NCBI GenBank assembly: GCA_024663395.1
Contig: JANFAH010000017.1
Location: forward strand, 682,001-746,000
DNA length: 64,000 nt
Direction: 5' to 3'
Source of the DNA: Pisolithus tinctorius
Lineage: Eukaryota > Basidiomycota > Agaricomycetes > Boletales > Pisolithaceae
Shown: piece by piece, positions 8,786-18,680 of the stretch
Position numbering within the stretch: position 1 is the stretch's first letter
Layout of the letters: every line of letters begins with the position of its first letter
Program-made: the position numbers and the translations under genes
The notes under the pieces: model-generated
The model's database searches: none
Told to the model about the DNA's origin: nothing
What the model saw: only the letters and a program-made list of their open reading frames with translations

Positions 8786-11700
8786 TTGCCGACGAGCAAA
8801 CGGAGTGTGACAGCGAGAGGGTTCACGGGGGTAGGTGTAGCAACGAGGGGGCATTTCAAAGGTGATGTTTCTGATAGTACGGGTGGGATGTCGAGTGGGT
8901 TGTTTCTGAAGGGGAAAGTCCTTTGGGAAATGTCTTTTATAAGTGGAGAGTGTATCATCTGCATGTTCTAGGTGTGACTCTTTTTGCCATGAGTTTTCGG
9001 AAGAAGGGTACCCTTTCCATCTGATTAAAAAGGCGTGTCCGCAGCCAGACCTTTTATGGCCGACTATCGCTTCAACCTCATATTCTTCTTCGTTGATAAG
9101 GTCAGGTGGAGGAGTTGGGAAGTGTGGTCCATGAACATTATTTTCGCAATAGGGTGATAGAAGAGAAGCATGGAAGACATTATGAATCTTCCATCATGAG
9201 GGAATCGCGAGGTGATACGTAATCGGAGATAGGATGTCAGAGATAGTGAAGGGTCCTTCTCGTTTTGGTGCGAGTTTCCTATTTTCATAGGAGCATTTCA
9301 AATTCCGTGCTTCTAGCCAAACCCTATCACCTTTCTGGAACGGGGTGAAGGGTCGTGACGAGCAGTCTTTCATTGTTTTTCTGGCTAAGTCGTGAGCTGC
9401 TAGGGCCTCTTCTCTAGCCTTTTGGAGTTCATCGAGTCTAGACTTGGCGGTGGGAAGATGGGTGTCCGCAATCAGGGATGGAAGGGGTTTCGGTTCATAC
9501 CCGTACATGAGGTAGAATGGAGACTGGTGGGTGATGGAGTGTGGGCGGTGATTATGTGCAAATTCTGCCATAGGGAGGTTATTCACCCATGAGGTGGGGT
9601 TGTTCTGGCAAAAGATGCGGAGATAGGTTTCAACCTCTTGGTTCACCCATTCCATTTCTCCATCAGTTTGAGGGTGATATGCTGTTGACAGGGCAAGGGA
9701 ATATCCCAAGAGGGAAGCGAGTTCTTTTGCAAAGGCGGAGGCAAACTGAGGGCCTCGATCTGATATAATTTTGTCATAAAACCCAAAGCGGGAGTAGACT
9801 TTCTTGAAAAACAATGCTGCGATATCAGCGGCAGAGGCGGTTTTCTTCGTGGGTGATAAAATTACCCCCTTTGTAAGCCCATGGTCTACCATGACCAAAA
9901 GGGAATCATAGCCATGTGACACCAGTAGGTCAGTGACTAGATCACAGGAGATCTGTTGGAAGGGGCGGGTCAAGGTGGAGGGGGTAGGCATAAGGGGTGG
10001 TGTCATCAGGTGTGTGTTAACCTTGTTTTGCTGGCATGTGGCACAGCCTTCATCATATTTTCAGACAAAAAATGCAAGTCCAGGCCACCAGAATTCGGAT
10101 GAAACGAGTTGTCAGGTTTTCAGGACACCAGGGTGTCCGGCAGAGGGATGATCATGGTGGTTGGACACGATGGTCTGTCGGAGGATAGGGTCATTGGGGA
10201 TATACACCCAGTCTTTGTAAAGTAGGATGCTGTTGTTGAACTTCCAGTCGGAGAGGTGAGATTTAAATGGAAGTGGCATATCAACGTTTTCTATGGCCCG
10301 AAGTGCTGTTTGGACAACAGGGTCTTTCACGGAAGACGACTTGACCTTCTTGGTGAGGTTAGCATCAATGAGATTGATGAATAAGGTTTGCAGAAGGAGG
10401 GTAACTCCTTTGTTGTCTTCATCATCGTCAGGGATGTGGTTGGGTCGACGAAAGAGAGCATCTGGCGTGGCCAGGTCTTTGCCTGGGACATGTTCTAACT
10501 GCAGATTGAAGTCTGCAAGGTCAAGGAGCCATCAAGCTTGGTGACAGTTCAAGTTCTGTGGTGCTTTGAAGTACATTAGGTTTTTATGGTCAGTGAAGAC
10601 CTTAACTGGGAACGGGGACCCATGGAGATAGTGTCTCCAGGTTTTTAAGCTTCTTATGACTCCTAGTAACTCTCTGTCGAAGATGTTGTAGTTTCTTTCT
10701 GCAGGGTTGAACGACTGAGAGATGAAGGCACAAGGTTGCCATTGACCATTTGAGTCTTCTTGGAGGAGAATACCTCCAGTTGCATATTTGGACGTGTCGG
10801 TAGAGATTGCGAATGGGCGAGAGATGTCGGGCATTTGGAGGGTTGGTTGTGCCATGAATATTCTTTTCAGGAGTTCAAAGGCGGTTTGGCACTTCTTTGA
10901 CCATTCCCAAGCGACCGTTTTCTTGGTTAGGTCGATGAGGGGCCGGGCGATGTCGGAGTAATAGGGGATGAATCTCCTATAGAAATTTGCGAATCCCAAG
11001 AAGGATCACACATCCTTGACCTTTTTTGGAACAGGCCATTCAGCAATGCCTTGGACTTTGACGGGGTCCATGGCGACGGTGTTTTCCTTGATAATCATGC
11101 CGAGGTATTCCACTTCAGCAAGATCAAAATGACATTTTTCTAATTTCAGAGGGAGGGAGAGTTCTCTCATCCTTTCAAGGACACAGCGGGTTCTTCGTCG
11201 ATGTTCTTTGGGGTCGGCAGAGAAGATGAGGAGGTCATCCATATAGATGACCAGCCACCCTTCGGTGATCATATCTCTGAAAGAGTCGTTCATGAATCGC
11301 TGGAAGGTGGCAGGGGAATTGCACAGTCCGAAGAACATGATGGTTGGTTCGAAAAGACCTTTATGGGTGATGAACGCAGCCTTCCACTGGTCTCCTTCCT
11401 TGATTCAAACATTGTTGTACCCTGACCTGACATCCATCTTCGTGAAGATAGAGGCTCCTTTCAATCTGTCTACTAGGTCTGAAATGAGGGGAAGGGGATA
11501 CACATCCTTCACCATATTCTTGTTTAGGTACCTGTAGTCTTGGCAGGGGCATAAGGAGCCATCTTTCTTTCCTATGAAGAAGAAGGGGGTGGCTTGGGGG
11601 GACTTCGAGGGGCGAATCTTTCCTTCTCGAAGGTTTTCTTCAATAAACTTCTCCGCAGACTCTCGTTCAGAGGGGGAGAGTGGGTATGCTTTGGCCACCT

Positions 11701-12552
11701 TGGGGACAAAGTCTTCTACAAGGTTTATGGCATGGTCGTATGGTCGTGATGGAGGTAAAACTCCATCGGACGGTTTCTCAAAAACCGAAGCATAGTCTTT
11801 GTACTCTTCGGGGAGGACAGCTTCGGTTTCTTCTTGTGCTCTTCTTGGGCTAGCTCCGTAGCCGCGGTGATTTTTCGGAGAAGGTTATTGTTGGGGTTAA
11901 CCTTCTTGGCTTCTTCTACGAGTTTCCCAACTGACATCACGAAATGTGCACGGATGGTTTCGTCTTCTGGTTCTTCATAGTCCATGAACTTGTTTATCCC
12001 TTTCTTTTTGGCAGGGGTTACAAGGTTCACAGTTGGTTCTTCGATGGCAACTGAAGAGATGCTGTGTCTAAACTCTTTCGATCTATCGGTTTTCTCGTTG
12101 ATAGATAACGTGCCCATCCTCCAGTTCACGACAGGATTGTTTTCTTGGAGCCAGGGGAGACCCAGAATAACATTTTCCATTCCACAGTTGATGACATGGA
12201 AAAAGGACTGGTGAATGAGTCCTTTAACTTTAAAGTAGAGGGTGGCGGAGAATAGTATTCTTCCTTTTGAATTTTGGGTTCCATCGGCGTTTTTGGCGAG
12301 GATGGGTTCGGCGAGGCGTTGAGTGGGAATTCGGTGCTTTCGCACAAAACCCTAATCGATGCAAGAAATTTCCGCTCCTGAGTCAACCAGAGCGGTAGTG
12401 TTGACGACTTTCAGGGTAGTTTCTGATGCGTAAAGGGAAATAGGGATCTGCATAGTACGTTCTGGTGTAGACATTACAAGTACAGGTGCAACAGAAACTA
12501 GACTGTCCTTAGTTTGGGGAACATCTGGCATCAACACAGAGTCCCCATTCAA
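8786..12552 (-). pseudogene. pol: Inner pol: protease, RT, RNase H, integrase, chromodomain (decayed)
   Basis: The frame overlaps the gag end and is -1 to it. The protease has TTALVDSGAEISCID and is then cut by a TAG at 12352-12354. A one-base frame change near 11820-11835 separates protease from reverse transcriptase. RT carries [15 protein letters not shown] and YMDDLLIFS; RNase H carries STDTSKYATGG and TDHKNLMYF. Integrase carries CDLVTDLLV, SDRGPQFASAF and the YHPQTDGEMEWVNQEVE glutamate. A chromodomain follows (EVEAIVGHKRSG to FLIRWKGYPSSENSW, about 9090-8990). In-frame TGA codons lie at 11405, 11006, 10532, 10112, 10061 and 9194, each where relatives would have arginine (for example KDV-stop-SFLGFANFY). 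It cannot make pol without suppression. Confidence 0.93.
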
Positions 12553-13667
12553 AAATCCTTCCCAAGAGCTCTAGCAATATTAACCAGAGCGATGGATGGA
12601 CCAGCGACTTTTTCTTCATCATCGCTTTCCTCTACTTCCACAATTTTGTGGATCTTCTTGACTTTCTTTTGGGGAGTTTTTCCCTTGTCAGGACATTCCT
12701 GAGAGAGGTGTCCTTTTTTCCTGCAACCGAAACATCTTCCTTCCTTGATGTGATGGTCTCGTTCTTCTTTGGAGAGTCTCACTCCATCCACATCCATAGC
12801 ATTTGGATCTTTTTCTTCAGCAAAACTGTTCCTTGGGTGGAACATTTTCTTTTCTTTCTTTGTGGAGAATTCGTTGACCTTTCTCCACTTTGCGTCGAAC
12901 TTTTGCGCTTGGGTGTACCACTCAGTAATCTTGGTAGGAGTGGTTTCCATCATATGGATTCTGTTTGCGATGAAAGGTTTGAGTCCTTGGGAGAAGAACT
13001 CAATCAAGGCGACATCCTCCGTAATGGTTGAGTCAGCAGCGGCAGTTCGGAAATCGGTGATATACTGTTCAACCGATTCTTTCTGTTTCAGGGTACGCAA
13101 TTTGGTGATTGCAGTTCCCGCAGTATCAGCGGAGGTGAAAGACTCCTTAAAGTTCTTCACAAAATCAGTGAAGGTTCCGAAGCTCGGAGTAGTCTTCTCC
13201 AGAGCTATTTTCTGGTAGGTGGCAGCCCAGGAACGGGTGACACCTTTCTTCATGTATGACAAGGCGTAGACTACCTTTTTGGTGTCAGTGTCATACAATT
13301 CTTCGTTGACTAGGAGGTAGGTCTGCACAGAGTACAGCCAGCTCATAGCGTTCTTTTGGTCTCCATCGAAATCAGTTGGAGCACCAATCTTTAGTTCAGT
13401 GGCTTTGGTGGCATTGCCAACCAGTGCCTTCGATGATGAACCAGACATTGTATTCGGGGATGGGGGCGGGTGTGCAGGGAAAAGTGGTGGGGGAATCGGT
13501 TGGATGGGGGTGCCAAGCGATGCGAGTGACTGAGAAAAGAGGTTCGAGAGGATACCTGAGGTAAAGCCTCTATCTGGTTGTTCGGGTTCATTGGAGGAGG
13601 TGTCAGTGACAGTACTCTCCTGTTCTTCGTCAGATGATGATTCTTCATGAGTGGGTTGCAACGGCAC
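12549..13667 (-). CDS. gag: Gag polyprotein of inner chromovirus
   Basis: One open frame of about 372 codons stays intact although the pol behind it is broken. The N-terminal 70 residues are acidic and proline-rich. The gag core follows (APTDFDGDQKNAMSWLYSVQ, ALSYMKKGVTRSWA, LKQKESVEQYITDF), then a basic spacer and the CCHC knuckle CFGCRKKGHLSQEC. A lysine-rich and then acidic tail closes the protein. No ATG stands at the very start of the open frame; the first in-frame ATG is at 13448 (MSGSSSKA). Either the long N terminus is translated from a lost start, or the protein begins there with about 300 residues. It belongs to a different gag lineage from the outer element. Confidence 0.88.
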   Translation of the reverse strand: MPLQPTHEESSSDEEQESTVTDTSSNEPEQPDRGFTSGILSNLFSQSLASLGTPIQPIPPPLFPAHPPPSPNTMSGSSSKALVGNATKATELKIGAPTDFDGDQKNAMSWLYSVQTYLLVNEELYDTDTKKVVYALSYMKKGVTRSWAATYQKIALEKTTPSFGTFTDFVKNFKESFTSADTAGTAITKLRTLKQKESVEQYITDFRTAAADSTITEDVALIEFFSQGLKPFIANRIHMMETTPTKITEWYTQAQKFDAKWRKVNEFSTKKEKKMFHPRNSFAEEKDPNAMDVDGVRLSKEERDHHIKEGRCFGCRKKGHLSQECPDKGKTPQKKVKKIHKIVEVEESDDEEKVAGPSIALVNIARALGKDF

Positions 13668-13734
13668 CCAACATCGGTTGTTTTGGGGGTTTGTGGTGGT
13701 TCACTAAGCAGTGACCGATTCGGCCAAAGGCTGT

Positions 13735-13745
13735 AGACTTGAGCT
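13735..13745 (-). promoter_or_regulatory. Self-complementary primer binding site (inner element)
   Basis: On the minus strand, two bases after the 5' LTR end, the sequence AGCTCAAGTCT begins. It is the exact 11-nt complement of AGACTTGAGCT at 13926-13936 in the LTR, about 26-30 nt after a TATTTAAA box at 13962-13969. Spacer length, pairing length and distance from the TATA box equal those of the other two elements. Confidence 0.7.
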
Positions 13746-13747
13746 TT

Positions 13748-14199
13748 TGTTATGCTCGACTGAAGTCAAGACGTAGGGAGAGCTCAGATGCAGACTAAGG
13801 TTTCTACTGAGCAATGGCTGCAGTAACCTCTGTAAACGACAGAGGATTTGGGGCAACACCGGTAAGAGTGGTCCTGGTTAGGGACACTGAGGGCGAAGTT
13901 CTGAGAACACTGCGTATGATTGAGCAGCTCAAGTCTGGCTTTCCAGGACTTGAGTCGGCGGTTTAAATACTACAGAGAAGAGGACCATGAGGTGTCCTCA
14001 TGTACTTGAGGTAACTACACCATTGGTCGAACAATGACGACACATGTCCTAAGCATGTAATGAGCTAGTAACGCTAGTGGTGGGAATAGAGAGCCGTCGG
14101 ATCAGAGAGAAGACAGCTCTAAAAGGAAAATGAGTCCAACAGATCAAAAGTAAGGTAATCATACAGCAGAAAAGGAAAAGTTAGGGGCGAAACGTAACA
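13748..14199 (-). repeat. 5' LTR of inner chromovirus
   Basis: The LTR is 452 bp, TGTTACG...CATAACA on the minus strand. It holds the TATTTAAA promoter box (13962-13969) and the R-region primer sequence. The target copy TTTGC follows at 14200-14204. Confidence 0.93.
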
Positions 14200-14204
14200 T
14201 TTGC

Positions 14205-16547
14205 TGGCTCCAGTTGCATGGCCTGTATGCCAAACTGGAGAAGTGCGAATTCCACTCGGACTCTGTGGAATACTTGGGTTACCACTTGTCCCCAGCTGGC
14301 CTTACCATGTCTTCAGAGAAAGTCAAAGCTATCTGCGACTGGCCTGAGCCCCGGAAGGTAAAGGACATTCAGTCCTTCCTGGGTTTCGCCAATTTCTATT
14401 GCCGGTGCATTTTTAACTACTCGGACATAGTGGTACCTCTAACCCGGTTGACACACAAAGGTGCTCCCTGGAACTTTTCTGAGGAGTGCCACCAGTCTTT
14501 CAACAAACTCAAGCAGGCCTTCACCACTGCCCCGGTCCTAACTCACTTTTCCCCAGAAGCTCCTATTACTGTCGAGACTGATGCTTCTGATTACGCCATA
14601 GCTGGTATTTTGTCCATCATCGGTGGTGATGGTCAAATCCGGCCAGTCGCATTCTATTCTCACACCTTAACAGCCCCAGAGCTAAATTATGACACCCATG
14701 ATAAGGAGTTACTTGCAATCTTCGAGGTGTTCTGGACATGGTGGCATTACTTAGAAGGCTCTGCAGTACTGGTCGACGTTGTCACCGATCACAAGAACCT
14801 GGAGTACTTCTCCACCTCAAAGGTTTTAACCTGGCGCCAGGCGCGCTGGTCTGAGTTCTTGTCCCAGTTCAATATGGTTATCCGGTTCAGACCTGGTAAA
14901 CTTGGTGCTAAGCCTGATGCCCTAACTAGACGATGGGACATCTACCCCAAAGAGGGGGATAGTGACTATGCCCGGGTCAACCCACAGAATCTCAGACCGG
15001 TCTTCATGCAGGAACAGCTAGCCACCTCCCTGCGCACCACCTACCTTGAATACCCAGTCCTACGTGCTGTTGCACTGATGGACGTGGAGAAGCTACATAA
15101 TGATATTCTCTCAGCCCTACCCTCAGACCCGGTCGCCCAAGTCCGGTTCTCAGACACATCAGACTCCCAGTGGTCAGTTGATGACGCTGGCTTCCTCTGT
15201 CTAGATGGAAGAATCTATGTACTGGACTCTAACGACCTTTGCCTTCGTGTCTTGAGGTTTAAACATGATCATCCCTTGTCCAGCCACTTTGGCCAGAACA
15301 GGACTCTAGAGCTCATCCGGCACAAGTACACCTGGCCCGGCCTAAGGACATTCATCAAAGACTATGTCCAGTCTTGTACTACCTGCACCCAGGCCAAGGT
15401 ACCCCACCACCGGCCTTATGGCCTACTCAAACAACTCCCAATGCCAGAGAAGCCATGGAATTCCATCTCGATGGATTTCATAGAGCAACTCCCGGCCTCA
15501 ACTGGCTTTACTGCCATCCTCATCGTGGTCGACTGGCTCTCAAAGCAAGCCATCTTCATACCTACTCACGACACCATCACAGCCCCTGAGCTCGCCAAAC
15601 TCTTCCTCATGCACATGTTCTCTAAGCACAGTGTACCGGCTCATGTAACCTCAGACCGGGGATCAGAGTTCATATCTCACTTCTTCCGGTCTCTAGGTAA
15701 AGCTCTAGACATGCGTCTACATTTCACCTCCGGGTATCACCCAGAGGGGGATGGTCAGACAGAGTGCACCAACCAGACCCTCGAACAGTATCTCTGGGTA
15801 TACTGCAACTATCAGCAGGACAACTGGGCCGAACTACTACTGCTAGCTGAGTTTGCCTACAACAATGCACCCAGCGCTATGACTGGGGTATCACCCTTCT
15901 TCGCCAATAAGGGCTATCACCCTAATATCTCGGTCTTCCCTGAGCGCGACCTCACATCCAACCAGGCTCATGATTATGCAGTCGACTTAGATTCACTGCA
16001 CCAGTACCTATGTGAAGAAATGGCTCTCGCCCAGCAATGCTACCAAGGACTGGCAGATGCCAAGCGCATGCCGGCCCCAGACTTCAAAGTGGGCGACAAT
16101 GTCTATGTAAAAGCCAAGTACTTCCAGTCGACCCGGCCCTCCAAGAAACTGAGTGAGAAGAACCTGGGGCCCTATTCCATAATAGCCCAGGCTGGTTCTC
16201 ACTCATTCACCCTACGCCTACCAGACTCTATGTGTGCTGTACACCCGGTCTTCCACGTATCCCAGCTTGAACTGGCCATCCCAAACACCATACCCAACTG
16301 GACTCAACCTCCACCCCCACCAGTAGATGTCGACGGCGACTTAGAATTCGAAGTAGCAGAGATACTCGATTCAAAGGTCAACCAGCACAGAAAGTGTTGG
16401 TTGCAGTACCTGGTCTGGTGGACCGGTTATGAGGGAACTGATGAAGAAACTACCTGGGTACTAGCAACAGAGCTGGACAACGCTTCAGAACTCATCCAGG
16501 AGTATCATGACCGGTACCCAGACAAACCCGGTCCTTTCAAGAAGTAA
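14205..16547 (+). CDS. pol: Pol polyprotein, second part: RT thumb, RNase H, integrase, chromodomain
   Basis: This continues the outer pol in frame from TGG at 14205. The RT thumb and connection (YAKLEKCEFHSDSVEYLGYH) lead to RNase H (VETDASDYAIAGI, VTDHKNLEYF). Then comes the integrase zinc region, with HDHPLSSHFGQNRT and later CTTC, and the DDE core: ISMDFIEQLP, TSDRGSEFISHFF and GYHPEGDGQTECTNQ. Near the end is a chromodomain (EFEVAEILDSKVNQHRK, YLVWWTGYEGTDEETTW, about 16345-16470), which targets integration to marked chromatin in chromoviruses. It is 778 codons without a stop. Conserved arginines are replaced in NFYCRCIFNYS, EVFWTWWHYLEG and EQYLWVYCNY, consistent with CGN to TGN decay, so activity is doubtful. 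Confidence 0.93.
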   Translation, partial: WLQLHGLYAKLEKCEFHSDSVEYLGYHLSPAGLTMSSEKVKAICDWPEPRKVKDIQSFLGFANFYCRCIFNYSDIVVPLTRLTHKGAPWNFSEECHQSFNKLKQAFTTAPVLTHFSPEAPITVETDASDYAIAGILSIIGGDGQIRPVAFYSHTLTAPELNYDTHDKELLAIFEVFWTWWHYLEGSAVLVDVVTDHKNLEYFSTSKVLTWRQARWSEFLSQFNMVIRFRPGKLGAKPDALTRRWDIYPKEGDSDYARVNPQNLRPVFMQEQLATSLRTTYLEYPVLRAVALMDVEKLHNDILSALPSDPVAQVRFSDTSDSQWSVDDAGFLCLDGRIYVLDSNDLCLRVLRFKHDHPLSSHFGQNRTLELIRHKYTWPGLRTFIKDYVQSCTTCTQAKVPHHRPYGLLKQLPMPEKPWNSISMDFIEQLPASTGFTAILIVVDWLSKQAIFIPTHDTITAPELAKLFLMHMFSKHSVPAHVTSDRGSEFISHFFRSLGKALDMRLHFTSGYHPEGDGQTECTNQTLEQYLWVYCNYQQDNWAELLLLAEFAYNNAPSAMTGVSPFFANKGYHPNISVFPERDLTSNQAHDYAVDLDSLHQYLCEEMALAQQCYQGLADAKRMPAPDFKVGDNVYVKAKYFQSTRPSKKLSEKNLGPYSIIAQAGSHSFTLRLPDSMCAVHPVFHVSQLELAIPNTIPNWTQPPPPPVDVDGDLEFEVAEILDSKVNQHRKCWLQYLVWWTGYEGTDEETTWVLATELDNASELIQEYHDRYPDKPGPFKK

Positions 16548-17880
16548 CATAGAACTGGTCTCAAGTTTTCTTTTCTCCTTATCTGTTTCTCCTACCTCGT
16601 AGTTACTACATCTTGTTTCCTCTTACTTCTCTTTTAATTGTCTTTCACACCTTAGAACCAGAACCGGGCATTGACATTCGCAACTATACATGTACAAGAA
16701 AAAAGGGTACTCTACGTGCACGCAACTTCAGACTTGGGACCCAGAACTGGCACCAGCCTGGTCACCTGACTCAGACCGGGACTGGCTTTCCTCCTCTTCC
16801 TCCCTCAACCCCTCCAACTCATCGTCGAGTCCCTCGATGTCCCTGTCTTCCTTGTCAGTGGTATCCTGGTCTGAAGGGACGTCTGGCGCCAGGAACTCAA
16901 AGTGCTCCTCGACGTAGGTCTCGTAGGACTGGGCAAACCAGTAGAAATTCCTCGAGACCTCCCGCTGGGCCACTGTCAGGCCAACCACGTTGTCAGCCAC
17001 ACGCTCCACCGCTTTGATCAGACGCTCCATCTGATCACCGGTGACAGGGCCAGCCCTGGTCTCTTCACTGACCTTTTTCATCAATGGTCCCTCGCCCATG
17101 TCTTTGTCCTTGTCACCGGCACCCTCGAGTACTTTGGCAGATGGCTGCCTCGATCTCTTCTTCTTCTCCCCAGCACGAGGGGAGGTCACATCGGCCTTCC
17201 TCTTCCCCTTGTCCCCAGCCAGCCCAACACTGGCCTCACCTTCAACTGGCCACCGGCAGCGCTCTTTGAGCTCGTTGCACCGGTTGCAAGCCATGTGCTT
17301 CTTCTTGCTGTCGGTGCTGCACACACAGGTTGTGTTGGTCCGGGCGCATCGAAGGCAGCTGGTGGAGTGTTAGTCGAAGAGCACCGGTAATGACCAAGAT
17401 AGGACTTACCAAGGATTCATCACCTCGATGTTAGAACCAGCCCCAGTTGAACTACCCACCGGCTCTCAGCCTCCTTTCTGGCCTCCTCAGCCTTGCATGC
17501 AGCCTCTAGTCTCTGCGCCTCAGCCTCTGCATGCGCCCTCTCCTCTTCGAGCCGGGCCTGCTCCTGCCTCTCAGCCTCCAACCAGGCTTCCTCCTGCACC
17601 CTATCCTTGCGCCTCTTGCGTTCGGCCAGCTTTCCCCGGATGGCCTCGTTGTCGTCGTCACTGCCTACCTGCAGCTCTGCGCTCGTCGCCCGGGTCAGGT
17701 CGGGCAGTAGGTCTTGGTCATAGGGTGTTCTGGACCAGCGAATAGACATGTCGAAGTGAGGAAACAAACCTGAAGTGGACCAGTCTTAAGTCCCCCGGTT
17801 TTCAAGGTCAGACACAAAATTTTCATTCTCAGCATTGTCCTCATTGGAGCCTTGTGGGCTTGGCTCCAAGAGGGGGATAC
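16548..17880. other. Region between pol and 3' LTR of outer element
   Basis: On the plus strand this stretch holds no element gene. It carries an antisense two-exon gene (next entry). It ends in the purine-rich AAGAGGGGGATA (17869-17880), which abuts the LTR and is the likely polypurine tract for plus-strand priming. Confidence 0.7.
16728..17767 (-). pseudogene. Antisense Zn-cluster/coiled-coil gene carried by the outer element
   Basis: It runs opposite to gag-pol. The 5' exon (about 17752 to 17410) encodes MSIRWSRTPYDQDLLPDLT and then a long E/A/R-rich coiled coil. A GTAAGT...CACCAG intron (17359-17409, 51 nt, branch-like GACTAAC) joins it in phase to the 3' exon (17358-16728). Across the junction a cysteine cluster appears: CCLRCARTNTTCVC, later ACNRCNELKERC, resembling a fungal Zn(2)Cys(6)-like module. 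A helical, strongly acidic tail follows. One frame change near 17440-17450 in the 5' exon suggests decay, or an intron I missed. A regulator captured by the element is one idea. I do not recognise the family. Confidence 0.55.
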
Positions 17881-18456
17881 TGTCATAACCGTGTCCAGAC
17901 CACCCTAGACCGGCTCTACACCAGTCTCGACCCGGTCCCATCCAACCCTTTCCCCGGTCCCAGCCTTAACCCTTCGACCCAGAAACGTGTTAGCTCGCGA
18001 GGCACTGCAAGGCAGTGCCCAGTCGAGTTGTCCCCTCAGTTGGTACCGGGCCGGTGTAACACCTGGCCCAGCCACATGTCCTGCCCCAGTTCCCAGTAAT
18101 CCCTTGTCCATAGTCCTTGCTTGATAAGATTCATTGTAACACTACTTACCAATCATCACTGTACCGGCACAGACCGGTCTCCGGTGCTACGTTACACTTA
18201 GGTTACTTCTAGTATTTAAGCCATAGGATATTCTGTTTAGCCTCAGTCTGAAATCAAACTAGTTCTCGTCTTAACCCAGTCTCTCTCGTCCTCTGTCTTC
18301 TGTCTCTCGACCGGACTATGGCCCACGCAAGGGAATAGCGCTGCGCCCTCAGTCGCTAAGTCCAATAGTCCAAAACCCCTTGATATCTCATATTACCCTC
18401 TAACCCCTGACCGGACTCCAGACCAGCCTTGGACCAGTGAAGACCCAGACTTAACA
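17881..18456 (+). repeat. 3' LTR of outer chromovirus
   Basis: The LTR is 576 bp, equal in length to the 5' LTR. About 27 differences are seen, only two of them transversions (near 18132 and 18145). TTCAC follows at 18457-18461. Confidence 0.93.
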
Positions 18457-18461
18457 TTCAC
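18457..18461 (+). repeat. Target-site duplication TTCAC (right)
   Basis: This is an exact copy of 3956-3960, directly after the 3' LTR end ACTTAACA. Confidence 0.9.
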
Positions 18462-18680
18462 TCTGTTCAGCATCCCCCATCCAGTCATCACTCACTTGTC
18501 TACTCCTGCATAACTCATCAATGACTTGTGCCAGGAGCACCTGCCATTGAAGTCCCCCCACATTTAGATTTTTCTGCACTCCAGGTTCTGCAGAGGCAAA
18601 CCACCACTTGCACATCATTTGTCTTTAGTGTTGGATTTGTTTGGTTTATACCAGCTTTCCACACTTTGACTCACAATGGC

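Larger units (their letters stand above)
7343..14199 (-). mobile_element. Inner (nested) Ty3/gypsy chromovirus, complete but decayed
   Basis: The 6,857-bp element lies on the minus strand inside the outer pol. LTRs are at 13748-14199 (5', 452 bp) and 7343-7806 (3', 464 bp, with a 12-bp tandem duplication around CTGGCTTTCCA). Gag is intact, but pol carries seven TGA stops, one TAG and a frameshift. The LTRs differ at roughly 15 positions, all transitions by my reading. This is fewer than the outer element shows, as expected for a later insertion. Pol continues past the chromodomain into an unusual zinc-knuckle extension. Confidence 0.95.
3961..18456 (+). mobile_element. Complete outer Ty3/gypsy chromovirus with a nested insertion
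   Basis: The LTRs are both 576 bp (3961-4536 and 17881-18456), begin TGTCATAACC, end ACTTAACA and are flanked by exact TTCAC duplications. Inside are gag (4590-5960), a -1 heptamer, pol (5951-7342 continued at 14205-16547), an antisense two-exon gene (16728-17767) and a purine-rich tract. The chromovirus at 7343-14199 interrupts pol; without it and one target copy the element is about 7.6 kb and pol stays in one frame. The LTRs differ at about 27 positions (my hand count), 25 of them transitions and mostly at CpG. Confidence 0.95.

Noticed and set aside
8783..11407. Repeated in-frame TGA as a sign of stop-codon recoding or selenocysteine
   Set aside because: Contexts call for arginine, gag and neighbouring genes use TGA as a normal stop, and CpG decay explains the pattern in three unrelated elements.
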